A model generated the notes under the pieces. It worked only from the letters and a program-made list of their open reading frames with translations, was not told the origin of the DNA and searched no databases. Below are positions 17,589 through 27,478 of a stretch of DNA of 64,000 nt, in pieces (the first letter of the stretch is position 1; every line of letters begins with the position of its first letter). The DNA is from Chloroflexota bacterium (lineage in GTDB: Bacteria > Chloroflexota > Dehalococcoidia > Lucifugimonadales > UBA1127): the NCBI GenBank assembly GCA_026713825.1, contig JAPONS010000049.1, forward strand, positions 1-64,000, written 5' to 3'. The translations under genes were made by a program, and so were the position numbers.

Positions 17589-17615
17589 TTAGCAAACCAT
17601 CCCTGAGAGTGCTAA
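17589..17615. promoter_or_regulatory. CIRCE operator for HrcA
   Basis: TTAGCAAAC - 9 bases - GAGTGCTAA. The right arm matches the CIRCE consensus fully, and the left arm (consensus TTAGCACTC) differs at two positions. Its position at the transcription start of groES implies repression by HrcA and induction by heat shock. Confidence 0.92.
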
Positions 17616-17654
17616 CTCCGTTCTATGTTCAAAAATATCATCAAAGGAGTGGGT

Positions 17655-17948
17655 ATGGGCCGGACATTTGCACCGCTGAGCGACAGGGTTCTTGTGAAGC
17701 CCGTGGAGCGGGAGGAACAGACCAGGAGCGGCATCTTCCTGCCGGACACCGCGCAGGAGAAGCCGCAGGAAGGGCGCGTTGTTGCCGTGGGACCCGGCAG
17801 GCGCAACGATGAGGGCAACCGCATTGAGTTGGACGTGCAGGTTGACGACATCGTCCTCTACGCCAAGTACGGCGGCACGGAGATCAAGGAAGAGGGCGAG
17901 GAGTACCTGCTCCTGGCGGAGCGGGACATTCTGGCAAAGGTCTCCTAG
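17655..17948 (+). CDS. groES: Co-chaperonin GroES
   Basis: GroES forms the heptameric lid of the GroEL chamber. [26 protein letters not shown] is the N-terminal strand and mobile loop, and [21 protein letters not shown] the C-terminal part. The ATG at 17655 is preceded by AAAGGAG (17643-17649). The frame extends to 17625, but those residues are outside the family. It is transcribed with groEL, 45 bases downstream, under a CIRCE operator. Confidence 0.96.
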   Translation: MGRTFAPLSDRVLVKPVEREEQTRSGIFLPDTAQEKPQEGRVVAVGPGRRNDEGNRIELDVQVDDIVLYAKYGGTEIKEEGEEYLLLAERDILAKVS

Positions 17949-17969
17949 CCACGTCCGCAACCGGAATAA

Positions 17970-19607
<1,638 letters not shown>

Positions 19608-19628
19608 GTCCCCACTCGTGTCCATCAC

Positions 19629-19659
19629 GGAGGGGCCCCTTGCCGCAAGGGGCCCCTCC
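19629..19659 (+). terminator. Strong hairpin after groEL
   Basis: GGAGGGGCCCCTTG and CAAGGGGCCCCTCC form a perfect 14-bp stem with loop CCG, 22 bases after the groEL stop. It lacks a T run (CTCACAT follows), so termination may be inefficient or Rho-assisted. The hairpin would also protect the mRNA 3' end. Confidence 0.7.
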
Positions 19660-19667
19660 TCACATGC

Positions 19668-19740
19668 ACCCCCATACCGGCGAATGCCGGTATCCAGACG
19701 CCCGGGGAGCGAGGATGGTCGTTCGCCCTGAGCCTGTCGA
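19668..19740. repeat. Hairpin repeat island 5
   Basis: Type B hairpin ATACCGGC-gaat-GCCGGTAT (19674-19693) followed by CCAGA, then a type C segment CGTTCGCCCTGAGCCTGTCG (19711-19730). It lies between groEL and the MaoC-like gene. No flanking duplication is evident here. Confidence 0.75.
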
Positions 19741-19779
19741 GGGGCGGCCTCCAACGGATTCCACCACAAGGAGCGGCAG

Positions 19780-20199
19780 ATGACGGAAGACAAGTCCCTC
19801 ACTGCAGAGGCCCGCAGGTCGCTCATGGGGCGCGACATCCCCCCCGCCGTCATGGACGTCGAGCGCGGCCACGTCCGTCGCTTCGCCGAGGCCATCGGCG
19901 ACGACAGCGATCGGTGGGCGGACACCGCGCCGCCGACGTTTCTGCGAGTGATGCTGTCGGAGTTGCCGTCGGCGCCGGAGCTGGAGGCGTTCCCGCAGAT
20001 GCTGGACGGCGGCAGCGATTGGGAGTACGGCGCGCCGGTGAATGTCGGCGACACCATCACGGCCGCCACGCGCTTTGCCGGCGTGAACCAGCGCAATATC
20101 GGCGTCGGCCCCGCTGTCTTCCTGCAGATAGAGACGCGATACACAAACCAGCGCGGCGAGTGGGTGGCGACGCAGAGGAATACCCTCATTCGGTACTAG
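19780..20199 (+). CDS. MaoC-like dehydratase, FAS1-type N-terminal half
   Basis: A hot-dog-fold protein of the N-terminal MaoC-like dehydratase (FAS1-like) type. V.RGHVRRFAEAIGD is the first helix, with PPTF and the GGSDWEYGAPVNVGDTI segment. In fused enzymes this half pairs with a C-terminal MaoC hydratase; here the two halves are separate adjacent genes. Good AAGGAG before the ATG. Likely works on enoyl-CoA or hydroxyacyl-CoA thioesters; the exact substrate is unknown. Confidence 0.8.
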   Translation: MTEDKSLTAEARRSLMGRDIPPAVMDVERGHVRRFAEAIGDDSDRWADTAPPTFLRVMLSELPSAPELEAFPQMLDGGSDWEYGAPVNVGDTITAATRFAGVNQRNIGVGPAVFLQIETRYTNQRGEWVATQRNTLIRY

Positions 20200-20209
20200 G
20201 GGGCAGGGC

Positions 20210-20644
20210 ATGGCCGACACACCGTTCTGGGACGACGTAAAGGTGGGGCTGGAGCTGCCCGCCCTTGTGAAGCGACCCTCCACCCGGCAGCTCGTCAAGT
20301 ACGCGGGGGCGTCCGGGGACTTCTATGAAGTGCATTATGACAAGGACTTTGCGGTGGACATTGGGTTGCCCGGGATCATCGTGCACGGGGCGCTCAAGAA
20401 CGCCTGCCTCGCCCAGGTGGTGACTGATTGGATGGGCCCCGTTGGCGTCCTGCGCAAACTCTCGGTCCGCTACCGCGGCACCGACGTGCCTGACGACGAC
20501 CTAACCTGCTCCGGCCGCGTGACCAAGATGTACGAACAGGATGGGGCGTACCTCGTCGATTGCGCGCTGGCGTTGGAGAACAGCCAGGGCGAGCAGACCA
20601 CTACGGGCACAGCGACGGTACAGCTACCCTCGCGCGGTGGCTAA
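20210..20644 (+). CDS. MaoC family dehydratase/hydratase
   Basis: A hot-dog domain with the catalytic-style YAGASGDFYEVHYDKDFA and LPGIIVHGALKNACLAQVVTDW, matching the hydratase-2 motif (Asp/His). It probably forms a heterodimer with the product of the gene 10 bases upstream. Its TAA stop overlaps, on the opposite strand, the stop codon of the convergent GNAT gene. Confidence 0.85.
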   Translation: MADTPFWDDVKVGLELPALVKRPSTRQLVKYAGASGDFYEVHYDKDFAVDIGLPGIIVHGALKNACLAQVVTDWMGPVGVLRKLSVRYRGTDVPDDDLTCSGRVTKMYEQDGAYLVDCALALENSQGEQTTTGTATVQLPSRGG

Positions 20645-21237
20645 GGGGCCGCTTCCTTCGCCTGCTCCCTTGCCTCGCGCTCCTGCTGTTCCTGCTGCAA
20701 CTCCGCCCAGCGGTCGCGCTTGAGCTCCATGTAGAAGAACTCCCAACCGCTCCGCTTTACGGGCCGGATGATCTGGAAGCCGCACTTCTCAAAGGAACGC
20801 TGGGCCCGGTGGTTCCAGTCCAGTGTGTGGAGATAGACACGCTTGACGGGCATATGTGTGAACATGTAGTAGAGCAGCAGTTGGACGGCCTCGGTGCCGT
20901 AGCCGCCGCCCCAGTAGTCGCGGTTCCCCAGCAGGATGCCGAGCTCGGCCGTCCCGCGGAAATAGTCCATGTCGTAGTACATGCAGTTGCCGATGTGGAC
21001 GCCGTCATGCGTGTCAACACCGAAGCGGCGCGAGAAGGCGCTGGGGTACTCCAGCTCCCGCTTGTACTGGCGAAGGAACTCCTGAAAGTCTATGCGCAGC
21101 GGCGCGGCCGCGTCCAGGCGGGCCAGTTCCGGGTCCTGCCGCCAGGAATGGTCCTCCTCAGCGTCAGAGAGGCGCTTTTCCCGGATGCACACCTTCTCCC
21201 CGGCCATGAGAAACTCTTCAGGTTCCTGCCTCCTCAT
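20641..21237 (-). CDS. GNAT-family N-acetyltransferase
   Basis: An RimJ/RimL-like acetyltransferase with the acetyl-CoA motif GILLGNRDYWGGGYGTEAV and a later HRAQRSFEKCGF. The C-terminal 25 residues are Glu/Gln/Arg-rich, probably coiled or disordered. ATG 21237 overlaps the NUDIX stop (ATGA); a second ATG at 21207 gives the core start MAGEKVCIRE and is possible. The acceptor substrate is unknown. It overlaps the MaoC gene at its 3' end by 4 bases. Confidence 0.85.
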   Translation of the reverse strand: MRRQEPEEFLMAGEKVCIREKRLSDAEEDHSWRQDPELARLDAAAPLRIDFQEFLRQYKRELEYPSAFSRRFGVDTHDGVHIGNCMYYDMDYFRGTAELGILLGNRDYWGGGYGTEAVQLLLYYMFTHMPVKRVYLHTLDWNHRAQRSFEKCGFQIIRPVKRSGWEFFYMELKRDRWAELQQEQQEREAREQAKEAAP

Positions 21238-21698
21238 CGCCGCGTGCGGGCCTCCGCCCCAATCCCACCCAGCTTTGCCAGCGCCTTCTCCAGTGTGCGC
21301 GCCTCGTTGGGATATTGCAGGATGGCGAGGGCCTCCTCGCCGGAGAACCAGCGCACCTCGTCGAACTCGGCGTCATGCTGCTCGGTGCCGCCGCCGATGG
21401 CTCGCATGAGGAAGTAGTGGACGACCTTGCGGCAGCGGACGCCGGCGGGGGGGCGCATGAACCAGTAGGTGATTGAGCCGATGGGGGCTTCAATCTCCAC
21501 CTGGAGACCGGTCTCCTCGGCTACCTCGCGGAGCGCAGTCGACTCCGTGGACTCGCCCTCTTCAGGCGTGCCCTTGGGAAGGCTCCACTTGCGGGGGGTA
21601 TCCCTGCCGCAGAGCACGGCTTCAACAACGCCATCCCGGACCCGGCAGACCACGCCGCCGGCGGAGGTGTGGTGCTCTACTCTTCCGCGCATCGTCAT
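21234..21698 (-). CDS. NUDIX hydrolase
   Basis: The NUDIX box is complete: G5xE (GTPEEGE), then REVAEETG with the metal-binding Glu pair. The N-terminus HHTSAGGVVCR and the WFSGEEAL..L segment resemble bis(5'-nucleosyl)-tetraphosphatase or MutT-like family members. The exact substrate is not deducible. The gene leads a two-gene unit with the GNAT gene and is divergent from the ROK kinase. Confidence 0.85.
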   Translation of the reverse strand: MTMRGRVEHHTSAGGVVCRVRDGVVEAVLCGRDTPRKWSLPKGTPEEGESTESTALREVAEETGLQVEIEAPIGSITYWFMRPPAGVRCRKVVHYFLMRAIGGGTEQHDAEFDEVRWFSGEEALAILQYPNEARTLEKALAKLGGIGAEARTRR

Positions 21699-21814
21699 AG
21701 TTCACACCATATGAGGATAAGGGACGTGTGACCAAGCTGCTGCGCCATTATCGCCCATAGGTTCCCCGCACTTCAACCCAAGGGAGCGCGGTAGCTACTC
21801 GCCCGGTTTGTGCG

Positions 21815-21820
21815 TATAGT
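21815..21820 (+). promoter_or_regulatory. -10 box of the ROK gene
   Basis: TATAGT, with TAGCTA at 21792-21797 exactly 17 bases upstream. It is about 28 bases before the TTG start. Confidence 0.45.
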
Positions 21821-21847
21821 GGAGCGGCTGACTGGAAGGAGGTTGGC

Positions 21848-22834
21848 TTGGCTGACCAACGGGCAGTGTTTGCGGTGGACCTGGGCGGCACCCGGATGCG
21901 CGGGGCGCTGATCTCGCCGGAGGGCGGCGTCCTCGTGCGCGATGTCGTGCCGACGCAGGCGTCTCGGGGCGAGCCGGCGGCGATGCGGCGGCTTGCCGGG
22001 CTGCTGGAGCGGATGACGGCGGATGCGCCCGGCGTTGAGGTTGCCGGCATAGGCATGGCGCTGGCGGGCCCCGTCGATCCGGTGGCCGCCACGGTGCACA
22101 ATCCGCCCAACCTGCCGACTTGGGACGGGACGTCGCCCACGGCCGATCTTTCGTCCAACGTCGGCGTGCCAGCTTGGGTGCACAACGACGCCTCCCTCGC
22201 CGCGCTGGGCGAGTACGTCTACGGCATTGGCCAGGGGATGAGCAATCTGGTCATGGTGACGCTCGGCACGGGTGTCGGCGGGGGGCTGGTGCTTGACGGG
22301 AAGGTGTACGGCGGCCTGCGCGGGTTCGCGGGGGAGATCGGCCACCTCGTCGTCGAGCCGGCGGGCCCGCTGTGTCCCTGCGGCGGCTGCGGCTGCCTGG
22401 AGGTGATGGCATCGGGAACGGCGCTGGCGCGCATGGCTCAGGAGCGGCTGGAGGCCGGCGAGTCCAGCATCGTGCTGTCGATGGCGCGGGGGGAGATTTC
22501 GCGGGTGCGCGCTGAAACGCTGGTGCGGGCGGAAGCGCGGGCTGACCGTCTCGCAAGCGAGGTGCTTCGCGCGGGGGGGCGCTACCTGGGCATAGGCATT
22601 GCTACGCTGCGAAGCGTGCTGGACCCGGAGATGATCGTCATCGGCGGCGGCGTGGCGAGCAACTCGCATATTTTCTGGCCGGCGATGGCAGCCTCGGCGA
22701 GGTCGCACGGCATGCGCGGCGACAAGGGGGCGTTGCCAGTGACGCCGACAGTGTTGGGCGACGACGCGGGGCTGCTGGGCGCGGCGGCGATGGCTTGGGG
22801 CGAACTTGGGGTGGGGCCAAGCTACTTGAAGTGA
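21848..22834 (+). CDS. ROK-family sugar kinase (glucokinase-like)
   Basis: The ATP-binding start FAVDLGGTRMRGA, the central GTGVGGG and the ROK zinc motif CPCGGCGCLEVMASG are intact. EIGHLVVEP contains the catalytic region (E.GH). The TTG start is supported by AAGGAGG 7 bases upstream. It is probably a glucokinase or N-acetyl-sugar kinase. The last 13 bases overlap the end of the convergent HEAT-repeat gene. Confidence 0.9.
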   Translation: MADQRAVFAVDLGGTRMRGALISPEGGVLVRDVVPTQASRGEPAAMRRLAGLLERMTADAPGVEVAGIGMALAGPVDPVAATVHNPPNLPTWDGTSPTADLSSNVGVPAWVHNDASLAALGEYVYGIGQGMSNLVMVTLGTGVGGGLVLDGKVYGGLRGFAGEIGHLVVEPAGPLCPCGGCGCLEVMASGTALARMAQERLEAGESSIVLSMARGEISRVRAETLVRAEARADRLASEVLRAGGRYLGIGIATLRSVLDPEMIVIGGGVASNSHIFWPAMAASARSHGMRGDKGALPVTPTVLGDDAGLLGAAAMAWGELGVGPSYLK

Positions 22835-23736
22835 AGCGGGTCCTCTTCCAATTCCAGGGACTTCAGGGCCTCACTGGCTGTCTGCGACATGGTCTCGTCT
22901 TCCGAGCGGGCGCACATCCTGAGGGCCTTCTTGGCGACGCTCCCGCCGATGGCACCAAGCGCGTTGATGGATGACAGGCGCACTTGCATGTCCTCGTCCT
23001 TCAGCAGGGGCAGCAAGTGCGGGATCATCTCCTCTGAGCCGAGCTCGCCGCATGCCTGCGCGGCCTCGTAACGCATGGCCGGCTCCTCCCGCTCCAGGGC
23101 GCTCTGGATGACTGATACCCACTCGGGGTTGGCGTTGCGGCCCATGGCGTAGATGGCGCTCTGCTGCATGCGCGGGTCGGGGTGCCGGTAGGCCCAATGG
23201 ATGAGCTGCAGAATCTTGGCGTCGCTGAAGACGCCGGCGGCTTCGAGCGCCCGGCGCCGCAACTCCACGGGTCGGCCCTCGTCCTCAACGAGGGGCAGCA
23301 ACGCCGACTGGATGCGGATACGGTCGTTGGGGAGCAGCTTGCCGTCCTCGGCCTGCTCCGCGTACTTGCCCATTGCCTGAGCAGCGGCGGTGCGGACCTC
23401 TACCGATGGGTCGTATTGGAGGAGCCGAAGGAGGGTTGTCATCAGGGGCCGCTCGTCGCACTCCCAGAGGCCGTAGACGGCCTTGGCGCGAACCTGTTCA
23501 CCGTCGTCCTTCAGGGCCAGCTTGAAGATCTGGCTGAAGTCGAGATCGACGTTGTCTTCGCTGGTCTCGACGAGGCGGGACACGAGCAGGAGGCGGCGGT
23601 CCGGCGCGATGCGCGGCCAGGCGCCGCGGACCAACTCTATCTCCTCAGGGGCGAGGCTGGACAACTCCACCAGTTCGGCGTACCGAATAGATCCGCCGTC
23701 CTGCACCAGCTCTTCAAGATAGGTTGTCAGCGTCAC
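22822..23736 (-). CDS. HEAT-repeat protein
   Basis: An all-helical solenoid with several HEAT-like repeats, for example PSVEVRTAAAQAMGKYA, DPRMQQSAIYAMGRNA, EPAMRYEAAQACGELG and DMQVRLSSINALGAIG. Such repeats make protein-binding scaffolds. No enzymatic motif is seen. GTG start with AGGAGG 5 bases upstream. It follows tldE by 9 bases on the same strand and so may act with TldD/TldE, which is inference. Its 3' end overlaps the ROK gene. Confidence 0.85.
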   Translation of the reverse strand: MTLTTYLEELVQDGGSIRYAELVELSSLAPEEIELVRGAWPRIAPDRRLLLVSRLVETSEDNVDLDFSQIFKLALKDDGEQVRAKAVYGLWECDERPLMTTLLRLLQYDPSVEVRTAAAQAMGKYAEQAEDGKLLPNDRIRIQSALLPLVEDEGRPVELRRRALEAAGVFSDAKILQLIHWAYRHPDPRMQQSAIYAMGRNANPEWVSVIQSALEREEPAMRYEAAQACGELGSEEMIPHLLPLLKDEDMQVRLSSINALGAIGGSVAKKALRMCARSEDETMSQTASEALKSLELEEDPLHFK

Positions 23737-23745
23737 GCCTGCCTC

Positions 23746-25056
23746 CTATCCCCTAGAGGATACGGAAACGCCGTTGCAGCAGAGGGCGGGGGTCTGCAGC
23801 GACCCGCCGACCCACTCCGGCTCCGACCCCAACGCGCTCAGCGCCTCCAGAATAGCGTAGACGTTGCCGGCGACCATTGTGTCCTTGACCCTGCCGGTCA
23901 CCTCGCCGTTCTCCACGGCATAGCCCAGGAGGACATTTGCGGAGAAGTCGCCGCCAAGGATGTTGCCCTGACCGGCGCCCAGGAAGGATTCTACCACCAA
24001 CGCCTTCCCGTGCCCGGCAATCATCCCGGCGAAGGTGGTGTCACCCGGCTCTATGATGATGACGCTGGCGCCCGGGCCCGGCTGGCTCGCGAGCCCCCGG
24101 TGCGCGCTGCCCGTTGTTGTGGCGCCCGCTTGCCCGGCGGTCTGCAGGTCATACAGGAAGTTGGCGATGACACCCTGCTGCACCAGCGGGAAGCGAGTTG
24201 CCGGCACGCCTTCATCGTCAAAGGTGCGGCTGCCGGGGACAAAGGGGTTTGTGGGGTCGTCCCAGACGGTGATGCGCGGGTCGAGGATGCGGCTGCCCAG
24301 CTTCTCTATGAGCGGCGACGACTTCTGCACGATGTTGCGGCCGTTGAACCCCGCGAGCAGCGGCCCGAGCAGCAGCCCGGCGACAGCCTGCGGGGTGAAG
24401 ATGACGGGCACCTGCCCTGTCGGCGCGGACGCTACGCGCTCGGCCCACTGGAGCTTGCGCGTCAGTGCGGCGATGACGCCGTCCGTGTCCAGGTCCGGCT
24501 TGCATGAGCTTGTGCGCCCGTAGACGAAGAGCATGTCCGTGTCCCGCACAAGGGTGCCCTCAACGCCGAGGCCCACGCTGCTGGAGGTCTCCTCCGCCAC
24601 GAGGCCCTTGCTGTTGAGCAACCGCGTGGTCGAGACGCCCTGGGAAACGCGGCCCTCCCAGACAACATCCGGAAAATCCGAGTGCATCTTCTCAATGAGC
24701 GCGCCGCCAACCTCAACGAGGGACGCGGACTGCAGGGCGGCAGCGCCCTCGTCGTACGTGGGCACATGGGTGTACTCGCTCGCGTCAGGGAAGTCCATGT
24801 GGGCGCGCGCGCCGAAGGGCAGCATCTCCACCGCGCGGGCGACCAGCCCATCCTGATCGTCCATGTCCGTGGTTGACGAGAAGCCGATGCGGCCATCCTT
24901 GATGATGCGCAAGGCCATGCCGCTCGAATCCCGTGTGTCGACGCTCTTCAGCCGGTTGGCCTCATAGGACACTGGGATGCTGCGGCTGCTGACGGAGAAA
25001 ACCTCCGCCTGGTCCGCGTGCCGACGCGCGAGGGCCAGTACCTCTTCTTCCCGCAT
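23746..25056 (-). CDS. tldE: TldE/PmbA subunit of the TldD/E protease
   Basis: The regulatory, HExxxH-lacking partner of TldD. The N-terminal half resembles TldD (VSYEANRLKSVDTRDSSGMALRII.DGRIGFSSTT). The C-terminal part carries family blocks such as FTPQAVAGLL, RTFDDEGVPATRFPLVQQGV and a GDFSANVLLGYAVENGEVTGRVKDTM end. TldD/E degrade unfolded peptides and mature some peptide natural products (microcin B17) in other bacteria. It begins 1 base after the tldD stop, so the pair is coupled. Confidence 0.93.
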   Translation of the reverse strand: MREEEVLALARRHADQAEVFSVSSRSIPVSYEANRLKSVDTRDSSGMALRIIKDGRIGFSSTTDMDDQDGLVARAVEMLPFGARAHMDFPDASEYTHVPTYDEGAAALQSASLVEVGGALIEKMHSDFPDVVWEGRVSQGVSTTRLLNSKGLVAEETSSSVGLGVEGTLVRDTDMLFVYGRTSSCKPDLDTDGVIAALTRKLQWAERVASAPTGQVPVIFTPQAVAGLLLGPLLAGFNGRNIVQKSSPLIEKLGSRILDPRITVWDDPTNPFVPGSRTFDDEGVPATRFPLVQQGVIANFLYDLQTAGQAGATTTGSAHRGLASQPGPGASVIIIEPGDTTFAGMIAGHGKALVVESFLGAGQGNILGGDFSANVLLGYAVENGEVTGRVKDTMVAGNVYAILEALSALGSEPEWVGGSLQTPALCCNGVSVSSRG

Positions 25057-25057
25057 C

Positions 25058-26416
25058 CTATCGCCCTCCCACGAGGCAGTTGCGCAGCCGGATGTGGGGG
25101 CTGCCGTTGGACACGGGCAGCGGAGACTGTCCGCCCTTGCCGCAGCCGCCGCCTTCGTTCATCTCCAAGTCGTTGGCGACGCCGTCCAGGTTCTCCAGCG
25201 TGGAGAAGACGTTGCCGGAGAGCATGACGGGCCGGACAGCCTCCTCAATGCGGCCATCGCGGATCATGTACGACTCGCCAGCGGAGAAGGTGAACTGCTC
25301 CATGCTGGTCATGCCGCCGTACCAGTTGCTGCAGTACACACCCTCCTTGACGCCCTGTAGCAGGTCTTCAAGGGTGGCCTCTCCCGGCTCGATGATGGTG
25401 TTGGTCATGCGGACGATGGGCGGGAACTGATGACCGATGGCGCGGGCATTGCCCGAGGGGGTCTCGCCCATCCTGGCGGCGGTCTCCCGGGAGTGGAGAC
25501 GCCCGACGAGCACGCCCTCGCGGATGAGGTCCGTGCGGTTGGACTCCACGCCTTCCTCATCGTACTGGAAGCTGCCGCGGAGGGCAGGGATCTTGGCGCC
25601 GTCGACGATGTTCAGGTGATCGCCACCGAAGCGACGGCCGAGCACCATGACCTCGCGCAACTTGGGGTTCTCGTAGACGTGGTCGGCCTCGGACAGATGG
25701 CCAAAGGCCTCGTGGACGAAGACGCCGGCGAGGATGGGGTCCAGGATAACGGTGTACTCACCGCCTTTGACCTGAGGCGCCTTAAGGAAATCGACGGCCT
25801 TCTGCGGCAACTCGGCGACGGTCTCGTGCATGCGGTGCACAAGGCCAAAGTCGCCAAGGCTGCCCATGCTGATGCTGGCCTGCTGCACCTCGCCGCCGGC
25901 CCGCGCGACGGCGCTGGCCCAGAAGTTCACGTCGATGCGGGCCTGCTCGGTGTAGGTGCCCTGCGTGTTGCCGTAGTACATGGTCCGGTGACCGTCTGCA
26001 TACCGCAGCGACGAGGTCTGGATCTCCGGCCCGCCCCACAGCAGGTCAAGGTACTCTTCCAGGATGCGGTGCTTGTCGGCAAGGGAGACCTGCGCGGGGT
26101 CGTGGACGACGTGGGGAGGGACGATGGCAACCACCGGTGGGGCGTCAGCCAGCCCGGTCTTCTCATTGCCCACCATGCGCGCCTGCTCAACGGCCTGCAC
26201 CGCCTTGGCCCGCAGGTCGTCGAGACTGTTGAAGGATGCGAAGCCCCAGCCGCCCTTGACGCAGGCGCGGACGTTCCCGCCCTTACCCGTGCTGTGGCCG
26301 ATCTCGTCCAGTTCACGGCCGCGGAAGGCGATGTTGGTGGATTCCCGCTCCTCTATGCGAATCTCCACGTAGTCAGCGTTGAGTCCCTTCAACGCGCTCT
26401 CTATGAGGTCCCGCAT
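25058..26416 (-). CDS. tldD: Metalloprotease TldD
   Basis: The catalytic subunit. The zinc motif HEAFGH (HExxxH, His235, Glu236, His240) is followed by LSEADHVYE, and a C-terminal GGCGKGGQSPLPVSNGSP block supplies the further metal ligand region. The start at 26416 has AGGGGAG upstream; 5 more residues would be added by the earlier ATG. It is transcribed from a near-consensus extended -10 promoter and followed by tldE and the HEAT gene. Confidence 0.95.
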   Translation of the reverse strand: MRDLIESALKGLNADYVEIRIEERESTNIAFRGRELDEIGHSTGKGGNVRACVKGGWGFASFNSLDDLRAKAVQAVEQARMVGNEKTGLADAPPVVAIVPPHVVHDPAQVSLADKHRILEEYLDLLWGGPEIQTSSLRYADGHRTMYYGNTQGTYTEQARIDVNFWASAVARAGGEVQQASISMGSLGDFGLVHRMHETVAELPQKAVDFLKAPQVKGGEYTVILDPILAGVFVHEAFGHLSEADHVYENPKLREVMVLGRRFGGDHLNIVDGAKIPALRGSFQYDEEGVESNRTDLIREGVLVGRLHSRETAARMGETPSGNARAIGHQFPPIVRMTNTIIEPGEATLEDLLQGVKEGVYCSNWYGGMTSMEQFTFSAGESYMIRDGRIEEAVRPVMLSGNVFSTLENLDGVANDLEMNEGGGCGKGGQSPLPVSNGSPHIRLRNCLVGGR

Positions 26417-26443
26417 GGCACTCCCCTTCATGTAATGCGCGCC

Positions 26444-26452
26444 ATTATAGCA
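26444..26452 (-). promoter_or_regulatory. Extended -10 promoter of tldD
   Basis: TGCTATAAT on the minus strand is a perfect extended -10 (TGnTATAAT). The -35 region (TACCCA) is poor, as expected for extended -10 promoters. It lies about 28 bases upstream of the chosen ATG. Confidence 0.75.
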
Positions 26453-26505
26453 ACGCGCCTCTACGCTGGGTAGGCGCGGACGCGCCTCCGCTAGATACAG
26501 TTATG

Positions 26506-26853
26506 TCATTCCTGCAAGTCGGGCGGCAATGCGAAGGAGCCGCCGTCGGACGGAGGAAAGTCGATGACGGCCTTGACGGCGTCGTGGTTGAGCGGGCCGT
26601 AGATGTGCGGGAAGGTCTCGTCAGAGCCGGGCGCCTTGTCGTACTGGATGACGGACATGACGTCGCTGGTGTCGATGCTCAGCAGCACCAGATCGTCCTG
26701 CCCGGTGAACCTGGTGTTCGCAACGCCCAACACCTGCTCTTTGATCGAGCAGTGGATGAAGCCCTCGGCCCGCAAGCTCTCGTGGGTGTACTGGCCGCGA
26801 GGGATGGACCGCCGCCAGAGCTCACGGGTGGTGATGTGAAAGATAGTCGCCAT
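26506..26853 (-). CDS. DUF952 protein
   Basis: About 115 residues matching the DUF952 layout: IFHITTRELWRRS, YTHESLRAEGFIHCS, DDLVLLSIDTSDV and FPHIYGPLNHDAV. This family is of unknown function, with a fold related to ADP-ribosyltransferase-like proteins, and conserved H..T and FIHCS residues may bind a nucleotide. The ATG at 26853 is preceded by GGGAG; longer open frame upstream is out of family. Confidence 0.85.
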   Translation of the reverse strand: MATIFHITTRELWRRSIPRGQYTHESLRAEGFIHCSIKEQVLGVANTRFTGQDDLVLLSIDTSDVMSVIQYDKAPGSDETFPHIYGPLNHDAVKAVIDFPPSDGGSFALPPDLQE

Positions 26854-26986
26854 GGTGTTTGCTCCCAGAGTGGGTGATTGGCGCGCCGGGGCGGTCCTGC
26901 CCCTTGCGCCCATAGCCTGCTCAGAGAATGAGACGCTGGCGCAGGGGCAGTATATGCCCCGTTTACGGCCCCGGCAACCGCCGCGG

Positions 26987-27382
26987 CTACTGATCGACGG
27001 CTTCTCGCTCACGGCCGCGCCACGCGGCGAGTCCGAAGAGGCGGACGGCCACCCAGATGACGGGCCACAGCCTAGAACCCGTCACCTTCAGCGCCTCACG
27101 GAAGATGGCATCGGCCTGCGACCGCGTGAAGCCATGCCGCCGCCCCACGACGGAGTAGAGGAAGTCATGAATGACGGCGGCGCGGGCCGTGCCTCTCCAG
27201 CTCAACACGAGCCAGCGCCCAAACCAAGGAACGCTGGCGAGGTCCGTCTCAAAGCCTGCCGGAACCTCAACGATGTTGTCGCTGTTCGCCGCGCCGACGT
27301 GGTACTCGAGTGGTTCCGCCAGGCTCCAAGTTGATCCGTTTTTGTTCAACCGGATGGTCAAGTCTCCGAGTATTCGCGCCAT
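26987..27382 (-). CDS. DUF1353 protein, phage-like
   Basis: A 131-residue protein. The DUF1353 core IVEVPAGFETDLASVPWF, then AAVIHDFLYSVV, SQADAIFREALKVTG and a C-terminal hydrophobic stretch are clear. DUF1353 proteins occur in phages and scattered bacterial genomes and are thought to be related to lysis or peptidoglycan hydrolysis, without firm proof. ATG 27382 is preceded by AAAGGAG. It is divergent from nth. Confidence 0.85.
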   Translation of the reverse strand: MARILGDLTIRLNKNGSTWSLAEPLEYHVGAANSDNIVEVPAGFETDLASVPWFGRWLVLSWRGTARAAVIHDFLYSVVGRRHGFTRSQADAIFREALKVTGSRLWPVIWVAVRLFGLAAWRGREREAVDQ

Positions 27383-27478
27383 AACCTGCTCCTTTCGCCC
27401 AAGCGTTTTGTGTACCATGATGCTGCCACGCCGGTTGCGTTTCGCGCAGCATCCCCATGTCAGGGTCAGAGGAAGCAA

